Below, piece after piece: positions 16,879 through 25,829 of a stretch of DNA of 64,000 nucleotides. Both the position numbers and the translations under genes were made by a program. The DNA is taken from the NCBI GenBank assembly GCA_041741415.1, contig JBGSKC010000080.1, forward strand, positions 62,001-126,000, in the 5' to 3' direction. Below the pieces are notes generated by a model. That model made no database searches, was not told the origin of the DNA, and was given only the letters and a program-made list of their open reading frames with translations. How positions within the stretch are numbered: the stretch's first letter is position 1; each line of letters begins with the position of its first letter. The DNA is from JANQTF01 sp041741415 (GTDB taxonomy: Bacteria; Bacteroidota; Bacteroidia; J057).

Positions 16879-17946
16879 TTATTTCACACTCGCAAACTGG
16901 AGCTTGGCACCGGGTCGCAAAAACAGCATCCCCGTCACCACAATCGTATCTCCGGGCTGGAGGCCCTCCGTCACTTCGACCACATCTTCCTTGCGGATGC
17001 CCGTTTTGACAGGCACAAACTCAGCGACTCCGCCCCGCGACACGATCACGCGCTTGTCGCGGGCCTGCGGAATAATGGACTGAGTAGGAACCATCAAAGC
17101 ATCGTTGTGTTCGGCCAAAGTCAGTAAAATCTGGGCAAAAGAACCAGGTACCAACTGCCTGCTGTTTTCCTTTACCACGGCCCGCACATTCAGGGTGCGG
17201 GTGTCTTCGTTCACGCCCTCCTCGGTGGCGAGCACCGTGGCTTGAAAAAGTTCGTCGCTGCCTTCTACCCGAAAGGTTATTTCCTGGCCTGCGCGCACTT
17301 CAGAAGAATATTTTTCCGGTACACTAAAATCGAGTTTCAGGCGATTGATCTGGCGGAGGGTGGCTACCGTGGTGCCAGGTGTAATGTAGGCGCCCTGGCT
17401 GATTTGCTTCAGGCCGATGGTCCCGCTGAAGGGAGCGCGCAGTTCCGTTTTGCCAATTTGAACCCTGATCAGTTCCATCTCTGACTCCAGGTTCCGGACT
17501 TGCAGCAAGCTCAGGTCGTATTCCTGCTGGCTGATGCCGTTGATTTCGAGCAGTTGCTTCTGGCGCAACTCGGTGGCGCGGGCAATGTCGAGCTGTACTT
17601 CCAGTTTTTTCAGTTGGGCTTGTAATTCGCCGTCGAAAATCTTTACCAGCAACGTCCCCTTTGCCACCGTTTTCCCTTCCGGAAGATTCACCAGTACAGT
17701 GCGGCCAGATACCTCTGGTTGCAGCACCGTGGATTCGAAGGGAATGATGGTGCCGCTCACCTGGATGGCTTGGCTGAGCGCCTCGGGCCGCAGAATCTGC
17801 CCTTCAATGGAAATGGAAGCTGCCCCCGGCACCGCGTCGGTGACTTTGGGCTTTTCTCCACCGCAGGAAACCACAAGCCAGCAAGTGGTGGCAAAAACAG
17901 TCATCCTCAACAGGGGCGCAGTCGGCATGATCATATACTCAAACAT
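16879..17946 (-). CDS. Periplasmic adaptor (membrane fusion protein) of RND pump
   Basis: 355-residue HlyD/AcrA-type adaptor linking the RND pump to the outer-membrane factor. A lipoprotein signal precedes the lipobox VVSC, so the mature protein is likely anchored in the inner membrane. The lipoyl (biotinyl) halves are seen at VLVNLPEGKTVAKGTLLVKI and LRAPFSGTIGLKQISQGAYI, separated by a coiled-coil hairpin (KKLEVQLDIARATELRQKQL and LEINGISQQEYDLSLLQV), followed by beta-barrel and membrane-proximal domains. ATG could be 17946, 17934 or 17928; only the N-terminal few residues differ. First gene of the efflux operon; a 458-base gap lies upstream. Confidence 0.93.
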   Translation of the reverse strand: MFEYMIMPTAPLLRMTVFATTCWLVVSCGGEKPKVTDAVPGAASISIEGQILRPEALSQAIQVSGTIIPFESTVLQPEVSGRTVLVNLPEGKTVAKGTLLVKIFDGELQAQLKKLEVQLDIARATELRQKQLLEINGISQQEYDLSLLQVRNLESEMELIRVQIGKTELRAPFSGTIGLKQISQGAYITPGTTVATLRQINRLKLDFSVPEKYSSEVRAGQEITFRVEGSDELFQATVLATEEGVNEDTRTLNVRAVVKENSRQLVPGSFAQILLTLAEHNDALMVPTQSIIPQARDKRVIVSRGGVAEFVPVKTGIRKEDVVEVTEGLQPGDTIVVTGMLFLRPGAKLQFASVK

Positions 17947-18404
17947 TCAGGCGAAGGAAAAGGAAACCCTGGAGTTGTGGCCAGGCAAAATGAAGCGGTG
18001 CCCAGCCGGGTCGTTTCAAGAGGGAAAGCTAGCCAAAATTAGAACATCCTGTGCGGCAGACCCGCTGTTTGCAGCCCGGCAAGCCATTGGATCGACGAAA
18101 TCGCCATTTGCCTGCACAGAACGGCTGGCTGTGTCGATGAGACTGCTGCAAGATGGTGAGACCACTGCGCTGTGAGAGGCGCGACTGGAGTCGAAGACTG
18201 GGTCATTCATTCAGTGGGGGCGCAATTCGTCGCTTCTTCCTGATGGCAGTGCCAGGTATTGGCAGACCGGCTATACCCTCCAACGCTGAAGGCAGTTTCT
18301 CCCGATTGTTTGCCTCAGGAAATGAATTGATTGCGCCCAGGCAGGTCAGAGGGTTTTAACCAGAGGGTTGGGCCGCAGGCTTTCTTGTCCGGTTTTTCAA
18401 TATC
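17947..18404. other. Intergenic region upstream of efflux operon
   Basis: 458 bases between the adaptor gene start and the stop of the methyltransferase gene. Open frames here are short and have no protein-like composition; I see no RNA gene, repeat or promoter that I can support. The promoter of the efflux operon must lie in its left part. Confidence 0.5.
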
Positions 18405-19127
18405 TCACCTCTTCCTCAGCCGGGCCAGGTATTCGTAATGCGGGCCTTCAATCAGTTTTTCTGCATGAAAGCCAAACACCCTTGCATGGACTTCGAGGCG
18501 GGGAAAATCCAGGTACAACCAGTCGAAGGGTTCGCCCAGCACGTCGCCAAAGCTCATCTGGTACTGGATAATGCCGTGGTAGGATTTGTGCTGCAAAACG
18601 GATCTTTCCAGGCCTTCATCAAACAGGTAGCGAATGTCGGAGGAGTCGAGCAAAATCTGCCCGCCAGGTGCAAGCCACTGGTCAATGGACATGAGAAACC
18701 TGTTGAGGCCCTTGAGATCGCCCACCACGCCGATCCCGTTCATCATCAGCAGCAGGGTATCGAAGCCTCCTTCGGTGTAGTCCCACAAGCTGCTGTGCTC
18801 CACCCGGGTGAGGCCGCGGTCTCGCATGATATCCACTGCGCCAGGCGAAATGTCAAGCGAAGTTACCTCCAGGCCTTCATGGTGGAGAACCAGGCTGTGG
18901 CTGCCAGCCCCGGCTCCGATGTCGAGCACCCTGCCCCGGCACAAGTCAAGGGCCATTTGCTCCAGCTCTGGCATGAAAGAGCGGCTCCGGAACAGGTAGC
19001 GGACCGGAATCTCATCATCCACCGCAATATCAGACACGACCTTCACCGCTGCGGAAAAATTTCCCTTCAAATAGGCCCACATTGCTGCCCCGAAGGGATC
19101 TCGTTTTGGATCAACGATCCGTGCCAT
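18405..19127 (-). CDS. Class I SAM-dependent methyltransferase
   Basis: 240-residue Rossmann-fold methyltransferase. Motif I is VLDIGAGAGSHSL, followed by an acidic post-I strand LEVTSLDISPGAV that binds the SAM ribose, and motif IV/V-like LLMMNGIGVVGDL. The C-terminal half has YLDFPRLEVHARVFGF, typical of small-molecule methyltransferases, but I cannot name the substrate. ATG 19127 (MARIVDPKRDP) is taken because the upstream extension to 19205 is Pro/Asn-rich and overlaps the pdxA gene end. It starts 31 bases after pdxA on the same strand, so the two may be cotranscribed. Confidence 0.82.
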   Translation of the reverse strand: MARIVDPKRDPFGAAMWAYLKGNFSAAVKVVSDIAVDDEIPVRYLFRSRSFMPELEQMALDLCRGRVLDIGAGAGSHSLVLHHEGLEVTSLDISPGAVDIMRDRGLTRVEHSSLWDYTEGGFDTLLLMMNGIGVVGDLKGLNRFLMSIDQWLAPGGQILLDSSDIRYLFDEGLERSVLQHKSYHGIIQYQMSFGDVLGEPFDWLYLDFPRLEVHARVFGFHAEKLIEGPHYEYLARLRKR

Positions 19128-19158
19128 GCTGGATTTGCGTGTGGGTGGATGCGGGGTG

Positions 19159-20211
19159 TTATTTAGATTTGCTGGCGGTGAGGGCACCTTTTTCCAGGGC
19201 ATCATTCATCTGCCGCTGGTGAAAAACGTCGATGGCCAGGTACAGCGCGCTACGCAGGCTCTCGGGATCAGCCACGTCTTTTCCTGCAATGTCATACGCC
19301 ACACCATGGTCGGGAGAAGTCCGCACAATGGGCAACCCTGCCGTGAAATTCACCCCGGCATAGCCCGACAGCAGTTTGAAAGGAATGAGGCCCTGGTCGT
19401 GGTACATGGCCAGAACGCCGTCGAATTTGCGATAGGTGAGCGAGCCAAAAAAGCCATCTGCCGGATAGGGCCCAAACACCTTCAGGCCTTCCTTTTGAAG
19501 ATGGCTGAGTGCCGGGAGAATGATGTCTTTTTCCTCCGTGCCCAGCAATCCGTCGTCTCCGGCGTGTGGATTGAGCCCCAGCACCGCAATCATGGGTTGC
19601 TGAATGGTGAAATCCCGCCGGAGGGTGTCGCTCATCAGCCGCAGCTTGCGGATAATCTTTTCGGTGGTCAAATTGGCGGAAATGTCTTTAACAGGCACAT
19701 GGGAGGTAACAACGCCCATTTTTAACTGGTCAGAGACCATGAGCATCAGACTTTCGCGGGAGTTAAAAGCAGAGGTGAGCATTTCGGTATGACCCACAAA
19801 CCCCGGCTCAAATTTTTCCACTGTCGCCTTGTTAACAGGCAGCGTAAGGAGCGCATCCAGCTCCTGATGCTGGGCATCTTCGATAGCTCGCTTGAGCGAA
19901 AGATATGCTGCTTCGCCTCCTTCCTCAGTTGCCTTGCCCATTTCCACCCGCTCCATATTGGGCACACACTCAATGATGTTGAGCTTGTTGTTGTGGGCCT
20001 GGCTTGGGGTTTGAACCACCACGTAGTGAAATTTATTCGACCCGATAACCTTTTTGTACAGGTTGATCACCCTGGAGGAGCCATACAGGATAGGAATGCA
20101 AAGGTCTTTGAAGCGCTGGTCTTCAAAAGCTTTAATGACCAGCTCGGGGCCGATGCCGTTGACATCCCCGATGGTGATGCCGATGCGAAGTTTGCGGTTG
20201 GATTCCATCAT
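19159..20211 (-). CDS. pdxA: 4-hydroxythreonine-4-phosphate dehydrogenase
   Basis: 350-residue NAD-dependent dehydrogenase/decarboxylase of the pyridoxal 5'-phosphate pathway (DXP-independent of PdxJ's other substrate), cytosolic and metal-dependent. Diagnostic motifs are all present: GDVNGIGPE near the N-terminus, GHTEML in the active site, LNPHAGD, YHDQGLIPFK (metal-binding His and Lys) and RTSPDHGVAYDIAGK near the C-terminus. The length fits PdxA. It lies between pepA and a methyltransferase gene on the minus strand; the other B6 genes are not in this window. Whether it makes PLP or acts on another hydroxy acid is not decided by the sequence, but the full PdxA motif set argues for the former. 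Confidence 0.95.
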   Translation of the reverse strand: MMESNRKLRIGITIGDVNGIGPELVIKAFEDQRFKDLCIPILYGSSRVINLYKKVIGSNKFHYVVVQTPSQAHNNKLNIIECVPNMERVEMGKATEEGGEAAYLSLKRAIEDAQHQELDALLTLPVNKATVEKFEPGFVGHTEMLTSAFNSRESLMLMVSDQLKMGVVTSHVPVKDISANLTTEKIIRKLRLMSDTLRRDFTIQQPMIAVLGLNPHAGDDGLLGTEEKDIILPALSHLQKEGLKVFGPYPADGFFGSLTYRKFDGVLAMYHDQGLIPFKLLSGYAGVNFTAGLPIVRTSPDHGVAYDIAGKDVADPESLRSALYLAIDVFHQRQMNDALEKGALTASKSK

Positions 20212-20288
20212 GCTGTAAAGATACCGGAGTTTTTGGGTTCAGGAAAGGAGAGCGAATGGTTGACGCTTCGCACATGGGAAGGGCTCTT

Positions 20289-21713
20289 CTAGGCCAACAG
20301 AGTTCTGCCTTCCTGCGAGAGAAATCTCAAAAGCAACCGAACGCCTGCCCCTGTGCCACCGCTGCCGCGGTAGCTGTCGCCAGTGTGCAAAAATGCCGAC
20401 CCCGCAATGTCGAGGTGCACCCATGGATAGCCCGTAAAATGCTCCAGAAACTTTCCCGCAGTAATGGCTCCTGCCTGGGATGGCCCCACATTTTTGATGT
20501 CGGCGATGTCGCTTTTGATCATGTCGGCATATTCGCTCCAAAGCGGCAATTCGACCACACGCTCGTGCATGTGCTTCCCTGCTGCCTGGAGCGCAGCTAC
20601 CCACTTATCGTCGGCTTTGGCCATGAGGCAAATGCCGTGGCTGCCCAGGGTCATGGCAGCGGAGCCAGTGAGGGTGGCCAGGTCAATGACCAAAGCCGGG
20701 TCATACTGCTTGGCAAAGGCAAGGGCATCTCCCAGAATGATGCGGCCCTCGGCATCTGCATTGAGCATTTCCACCCGGGTGCCGTCATACATCGTCAGCA
20801 CATCGCCGGGGGCATAGGCGTTCTCGCCGGGGCGGTTGTCGGTGGCCGGAATCAGCCCAACGAGGTGAACATCCAGCCCCATGGCTGCAGCTCCGCAAAA
20901 GGTTCCGATCACAGCAGCGGCCCCGGCCATGTCGCATTTCATGTAATCCATCGAATGGGTGGTTGGCTTGAGGCTTAGCCCGCCGGTGTCGAACACCACG
21001 CCTTTGCCCACCAGCACCAGGGGTCGGGTATTGACCGGGCGCTCGGGTTTGTATTCGAGGATGGTAAATGTAGGGGGCTCAATACTGCCTGCATTGACAG
21101 AGAGGAGACCGCCCATTTTGAGTGACTGGATGGCCGATTTTTCCAGCACTTCCACCGAAAAGCCATATTCTTTGCCGAGCCTTTGGGCTTCCCGGGCCAG
21201 CTGCGTGGCTGTGAGGGTATTGGCAGGTTCATTCACCAGATCGCGGGCGATGGTGGTTGATTTTGCGAGCAAGCGGCCTGTAGCTACGGCATGTTCAGGC
21301 GAACCGATCAGCAGCAGCTCTTCAAGTTTGTGTGGCTTGGGCTTCGATTTATAGGTCAGAAACTGATAATCGCTGAGCAAGGCGGCTTCTGTCATCGCCG
21401 TGGCCTGCTCGGGGCTGTGGTCGCCCATCCAGACAGCCAGCCGCGTGATTCCCCAGCTGCGGGCCTGCTGGCAGCCAGTGTGCACCGCTTTGCGAAGGTC
21501 TTCCAGACCATGCTGGGCTCCCAACCCAAGCAGCAGCAGGGAGCGAGTGCCTCCCAGCAACACTTGGGAACCTTTTTCTTCCCAGGCAGGCTGATAGGGC
21601 GAGCCAGTATTCAGGGCCGACCACACTGCCTCTCCCGATTCCTGCGGCAAAAGAACCAAGATGGCCGTGGTGGAGTCGAGCGAAGACAAATCGGGTTGCA
21701 GAAGGAGCTTCAT
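20289..21713 (-). CDS. pepA: Leucyl aminopeptidase, M17 family
   Basis: 474-residue cytosolic metallo-aminopeptidase that removes N-terminal residues from peptides. The catalytic C-terminal domain has the expected M17 motifs: VGKGVVFDTGGLSLKP with the metal-binding Lys and Asp, MKCDMAGAAAV, and NADAEGRIILGDAL (normally NTDAEGRL), with the final metal Asp/Glu pair and catalytic Arg. The N-terminal macro-like domain is shortened and divergent, as often in Bacteroidota. It is separated from pdxA by 77 bases on the same strand and divergent from rsmA, with a 113-base intergenic stretch holding both promoters. Confidence 0.94.
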   Translation of the reverse strand: MKLLLQPDLSSLDSTTAILVLLPQESGEAVWSALNTGSPYQPAWEEKGSQVLLGGTRSLLLLGLGAQHGLEDLRKAVHTGCQQARSWGITRLAVWMGDHSPEQATAMTEAALLSDYQFLTYKSKPKPHKLEELLLIGSPEHAVATGRLLAKSTTIARDLVNEPANTLTATQLAREAQRLGKEYGFSVEVLEKSAIQSLKMGGLLSVNAGSIEPPTFTILEYKPERPVNTRPLVLVGKGVVFDTGGLSLKPTTHSMDYMKCDMAGAAAVIGTFCGAAAMGLDVHLVGLIPATDNRPGENAYAPGDVLTMYDGTRVEMLNADAEGRIILGDALAFAKQYDPALVIDLATLTGSAAMTLGSHGICLMAKADDKWVAALQAAGKHMHERVVELPLWSEYADMIKSDIADIKNVGPSQAGAITAGKFLEHFTGYPWVHLDIAGSAFLHTGDSYRGSGGTGAGVRLLLRFLSQEGRTLLA

Positions 21714-21826
21714 GAACGGAATGGGCTAGGAGAAGTGAGGAAAACCACCGGATTGACCGGGAAAGGGCGTAATTTGGCTAAATCTACCATGGGGGCCAAA
21801 TCTCACCGCCTTGAATTCGATTCCAC

Positions 21827-22579
21827 ATGTCGTTGTCGCCGAAAAAACACCTGGGTCAGCATTTTCTTCAGGATCAGCAGTATGCACGGCGAATCGCGGG
21901 CTGGGTTCCCGATGAGCCCCGTCTGCCGGTGCTGGAAATCGGCCCCGGCGAAGGAGTGCTCACCCAGCTCCTTCTGACCCGTTTTGGAAACCTTAAAGCA
22001 GTGGAACTCGACCCTGCCGCTGTGGCGCATCTCAGCACACGGTTCAAAGACGAAGCGCTGGAGTTGATTTTTCAGGATGTGCTGAAATGGGAGCCTGCCA
22101 ATTACCTCACCGGGCCTACCCATTTCGTCGGGAATTTGCCCTACAACATTTCCTCGCCCATTTTTTTTCACCTGCTCGACCACCGCGAATTTGTTGCCTC
22201 CGGGGTGTTTATGCTGCAAAAAGAGGTGGCAGAGCGAATTTGTGCAGGCCCCGGCTCCAAGGTATATGGCATTTTGAGCGTGCTGCTCGGTGTGTATTTC
22301 GACCTGCAATACGGCTTCACCGTTCCGCCGGGAGCCTTTCGGCCGCCGCCCAAGGTCCAGAGTGGCGTTATTCGCCTGCTGCCCCGTGCCGCAGTGCCGG
22401 AAGTAGATTTTCCCACCCTCAAGCGCCTCGTGAAACAGGCCTTTAACCAGCGGCGGAAAACCCTCAAAAATGCCCTGCAGGGGGCCGAAGGGGTCTCTTT
22501 TGCTCCCGACGACCCTCGCTGGGCTCTGCGCGCTGAGCAACTTCGTGTCGAAGATTTTGTTGAAATGGCATCACGCTGA
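21827..22579 (+). CDS. rsmA: 16S rRNA (adenine1518/1519-N6)-dimethyltransferase
   Basis: 250-residue rRNA methyltransferase (KsgA/RsmA) that dimethylates two adjacent adenines in helix 45 of 16S rRNA during ribosome assembly. The opening KKHLGQHFL is diagnostic, motif I reads VLEIGPGEGVLT, and the catalytic NLPYN of N6-adenine methyltransferases is at residues 103-107. The C-terminal RRKTLKNAL helix matches the family. ATG 21827 gives MSLSPKKHLGQ and is clearly the start. It precedes an MMPL exporter gene by 48 bases on the same strand. Confidence 0.96.
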   Translation: MSLSPKKHLGQHFLQDQQYARRIAGWVPDEPRLPVLEIGPGEGVLTQLLLTRFGNLKAVELDPAAVAHLSTRFKDEALELIFQDVLKWEPANYLTGPTHFVGNLPYNISSPIFFHLLDHREFVASGVFMLQKEVAERICAGPGSKVYGILSVLLGVYFDLQYGFTVPPGAFRPPPKVQSGVIRLLPRAAVPEVDFPTLKRLVKQAFNQRRKTLKNALQGAEGVSFAPDDPRWALRAEQLRVEDFVEMASR

Positions 22580-22626
22580 CCATCTCCTGGCCTTTTTTTC
22601 CCAAACTTAGGTGCCATTCTCTGCTC

Positions 22627-24903
22627 ATGATCATTCGCTCCGCCAAGCTGCGTATTGCCCTCCTCTCTATGGTTGCCCTCATCAGCGTGGGGATGGCAGT
22701 TGCGCTGCCAAAATTGGCCTTTCAATTTGATCTGGACAGGTTTTTTCCCCGCCACGACCCGGGGGTGGCTTTCCTCGAAGCATTCGAAGCCCGCTTTGCC
22801 TCCAGCCGCAACTACCTCACCGTGGGCTTTGAGCTGGAGGGAAGTCTGTTTCAGGCAGGCAGAATGGCGCGCCTCGACAGCCTCAGTAACCGGCTCGACA
22901 GCGTGCCCGGCATCCGGAAAGTAGAGTCACTCACTACCATCACTTACCCGATTTTATCCTGGCTGGGCAGAACCGAGCGTGCCTTTTTGCATCCTCATCA
23001 GCCGGAGCGCGCTCAGCAGGATTCCGTCTGGCTTTTTTCCTACCCCGACACACGGAGCCCTTTTCTCTCCAGCGACGCACGCGCCACCTGCCTTTTTCTG
23101 GAACTGGATTCAATGGAGCAGGCCAGCGAAAGAATGACGCAGGCCGAAACCGTGAAACGATTGGCCGCAGCCTCCGGGCTCGGGAAGCCCATTTTGTATG
23201 GAGAATTTTTTTCGCAAGACAGCCACATCCAGGAACTTCAGGAGGAGCTTAGAACCCTTTCCGGCCTCGGTGTGCTGCTCATGCTGCTCGTGTTGTGGCT
23301 CAGTTTTCGGAGCTGGGCGGGAATTGGGCTGCCACTTCTGGTGATCGGCCTGGCAGTGCTCTGGACCCTGGGAACCATGGCCCTCCTGGGAATTTCCCTC
23401 AATTTGATGACGGTGCTCATTCCGCTCATCGTGTCGATTGTGGCGATGAGCGATGTGGTTCACGTGCTGGCAGGCTACCGCAGCCAGGAAATCCACCTGC
23501 CCCCGGAGGAGGCGATCCGGTTGGTGTGGAAAAAAACAGGGGTCGCCATTTTGTTAACCTCCCTCACCACCTCGATTGGCTTTTTGAGCGTAGCCATTTC
23601 CGATGTGCCCATGATCATCGAATTTGGCCTGTTCACCGCTTATGGCGTCATGCTGGCTTACGTGCTCACCCTTGTGCTGATGCCGATGCTGCTGCCCTGG
23701 TGCCGCCGCGAAGCTGGCCCGCAAGAACAGGCAGTGCTATCGAGGTGGATGGCCAGGCAGCTTTTTCCCTGGATTGCTCGCCGCAAACTGCTCGTGCTGG
23801 GGTCAAGCCTGGTGTTGCTGGGGGTAGCGGCCCTGGGCATCCGGCAGGTGAAAGTGAATGCAAGCCTGTACCAGGATTTGTCGGCGGAAGACGAATTCAG
23901 CCTGACGCTGGACTTTTTTGAGCGCTATTTTTCCGGAATCCGGGGGGTGGAAGTGGCCCTGGCGGTAGCAGACAGCCAGCGCACGCTGCTGGACCCTGCT
24001 TCCTTGGAAAAAATGGATCGGTTGCACCAGTATCTGGAAAAGCAGTTTGGGCTGGGACAAATCCAGGACCTTACCGTGGTACTGAAGCAAGGAAACCGCA
24101 GCATGAACGCCGGCCGGCCGGCCTATTTCCACTTGCCCGACGACCCTGAAATAGCGCGCTTTTTACAGTTGCAGTGCATGGCCAACTTCGACGACCTCCA
24201 CCTCGAAACCGTGGTGAGCCGGGATTTTCGGCAGGGGCGAATGGTGGGGCGCATCCAGGACCTGGGAAGCGCAGAAATGGAGCGCCGAAACGCAGCATTT
24301 GAGGCGTTTGTGGCCGACAGCCTTGATGCAGGCTGGCTCAGCGTGGAGTTAACTGGTATTCCGCTGCTGCTGGACCGCAGCCACAGAAAAATTGCCGACA
24401 GCCTGTTCGTGGGCCTGATATTGGCCATGACCGTGATTTCCATGATTTTAGGGTGGCTGTTTCGATCCCTTACAATGACACTCATTGCGCTGATTGCGAA
24501 CCTGTTGCCGCTATTTTTTGTGCTTGGTTATATGGGCTGGGGCGGTGTTGACATGAACTTTTCCACGGCCATCATTTTCACAATTGCCTTCGGCATTGCA
24601 GTCGATGACACCATCCACATGATGGGCAGCTACCGAACCGAACGAAAAAGCGGGCATTCCGCCTTTCTGGCATTGGAAAACACCTTTTTTACCACAGGAA
24701 AGGCTGTGGTGGTAACCTCGCTGGTACTTGTGATTGGATTTGGCCTGCTGATGCTCTCGTCTTTTCCTTCCACCGGCACCACAGGGAGCTTGTTAAGCCT
24801 GGCCCTTGTGCTGGCGGTACTGGGGGATGTAGTGGTGCTGCCTGCGCTGTTGCTGGTGTTTGACAAGCGAAACAATCAGTCGGGCGAAGAACCGGGCGAT
24901 TGA
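22627..24903 (+). CDS. MMPL/RND-family exporter with sterol-sensing-like halves
   Basis: 758-residue membrane protein of the MMPL (RND superfamily) type. It has two halves, each with a first transmembrane helix, a periplasmic domain of about 190 residues and five membrane helices. Half one carries VAMSDVVHVLAGYR and half two GIAVDDTIHMMGSYR, the acidic TM4-like motifs that serve proton relay in RND pumps. Related proteins export lipids or hopanoids; the cargo here is unknown. It follows rsmA by 48 bases and may share its transcript. No adaptor or outer-membrane partner is adjacent, consistent with a stand-alone lipid exporter. Confidence 0.85.
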   Translation: MIIRSAKLRIALLSMVALISVGMAVALPKLAFQFDLDRFFPRHDPGVAFLEAFEARFASSRNYLTVGFELEGSLFQAGRMARLDSLSNRLDSVPGIRKVESLTTITYPILSWLGRTERAFLHPHQPERAQQDSVWLFSYPDTRSPFLSSDARATCLFLELDSMEQASERMTQAETVKRLAAASGLGKPILYGEFFSQDSHIQELQEELRTLSGLGVLLMLLVLWLSFRSWAGIGLPLLVIGLAVLWTLGTMALLGISLNLMTVLIPLIVSIVAMSDVVHVLAGYRSQEIHLPPEEAIRLVWKKTGVAILLTSLTTSIGFLSVAISDVPMIIEFGLFTAYGVMLAYVLTLVLMPMLLPWCRREAGPQEQAVLSRWMARQLFPWIARRKLLVLGSSLVLLGVAALGIRQVKVNASLYQDLSAEDEFSLTLDFFERYFSGIRGVEVALAVADSQRTLLDPASLEKMDRLHQYLEKQFGLGQIQDLTVVLKQGNRSMNAGRPAYFHLPDDPEIARFLQLQCMANFDDLHLETVVSRDFRQGRMVGRIQDLGSAEMERRNAAFEAFVADSLDAGWLSVELTGIPLLLDRSHRKIADSLFVGLILAMTVISMILGWLFRSLTMTLIALIANLLPLFFVLGYMGWGGVDMNFSTAIIFTIAFGIAVDDTIHMMGSYRTERKSGHSAFLALENTFFTTGKAVVVTSLVLVIGFGLLMLSSFPSTGTTGSLLSLALVLAVLGDVVVLPALLLVFDKRNNQSGEEPGD

Positions 24904-25223
24904 CTTGGTACATCACGGACCTGCATTTGTCAGGAAACATTGCGCCCTACTCCCGAGAGTGTGCTTTTTGTTTTGAGCAGGTCTTCTGTGCTGCGTTCAG
25001 CGATGGGGTTGTTAGCCATGAGAAAATAAGGGTAAAGGGAAAGAAATTGTCAAAGACAAAATATGTAAAATCAATAGAAGGAAGCGGCCTGGGTCTAATC
25101 TCCCCGACATTTGTGACGGAGCGGAGAGAGAAAAATGATCATTTAGCCATTCATGGCTGCTGCGAAAAACTTTGCGCTCCACGCTTCCTTTTCCCATCTT
25201 CCGTTCTTCTTTTTTTCCACTTC
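24904..25223. other. Intergenic region before UDG-family gene
   Basis: 320 bases between the exporter stop and the first good ATG of the UDG-family gene. An open frame runs through it in phase with that gene, but it has no ATG and a low-complexity, non-conserved look, so it is treated as leader. No RNA gene or repeat is visible. Confidence 0.5.
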
Positions 25224-25829
25224 ATGGATGAATTGCTCCAGACCGTTCGTGCCTGCCGCCTGTGTGAAACGCAGCTAAGCCCCAGGCCTGTATTGAGGGC
25301 CAGCCCAACGGCAAACCTGCTCATTGTGGGCCAGGCCCCCGGCACAAGGGTGCACGCCTCGGGCATTCCCTGGGACGACCAAAGTGGCCGCACCCTGCGC
25401 CGCTGGTTGGAAATGGAGCCAGCGACTTTTTATGACGAAAGCCGGGTAGCCATTGTGCCGATGGGCTTTTGCTATCCCGGCACCGGAAAATCGGGAGATT
25501 TGCCGCCCAGCCCCGTTTGTGCTCCCACCTGGCACCCTCCTCTGCTGGCAGCCATGCCCGGCATCCGGCTCACCCTCCTCATCGGTGCCTACGCCCAGGC
25601 ACGCTACCTGCCCATTAGCAAAAAAACGACCCTCACCGACACCGTGCGCCGGTTCCGCGAGTGGGGCCCTCACCTGCTTCCCCTGCCGCATCCTTCCCCG
25701 CGAAATCAGCGATGGTGGAAAAACAATCCCTGGTTTGAGGCCGAATTGCTCCCGGAGCTGAGAGCCAGGCTGTCCCTCGTGATGGAGGGACAGGACCCTG
25801 CCGAAATGAGCGCCGGGACTTATTCCTGA
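25224..25829 (+). CDS. Uracil-DNA glycosylase family protein
   Basis: 201-residue protein of the uracil-DNA glycosylase superfamily, expected to excise uracil or another damaged base from DNA. An N-terminal cysteine pair (CRLCET), the substrate pocket motif LLIVGQAPGTRVHASGIPWDD, the conserved GFCYPGTGKSGDLPP loop and the C-terminal PHPSPRNQRWW motif match the branch common in proteobacteria and Bacteroidota annotated only as UDG family. It lacks the four-cysteine iron-sulphur set of family 4 enzymes, so that co-factor is not expected. The start is set at ATG 25224; the frame is open upstream to the exporter stop. Its last 10 bases overlap the end of the convergent metallo-beta-lactamase gene. 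Confidence 0.85.
   Translation: MDELLQTVRACRLCETQLSPRPVLRASPTANLLIVGQAPGTRVHASGIPWDDQSGRTLRRWLEMEPATFYDESRVAIVPMGFCYPGTGKSGDLPPSPVCAPTWHPPLLAAMPGIRLTLLIGAYAQARYLPISKKTTLTDTVRRFREWGPHLLPLPHPSPRNQRWWKNNPWFEAELLPELRARLSLVMEGQDPAEMSAGTYS

Noticed and set aside
18153..18359. 68-residue plus-strand frame in the gap before the efflux operon
   Set aside because: No ribosome-binding site, conserved motif or signal; composition is random-like.
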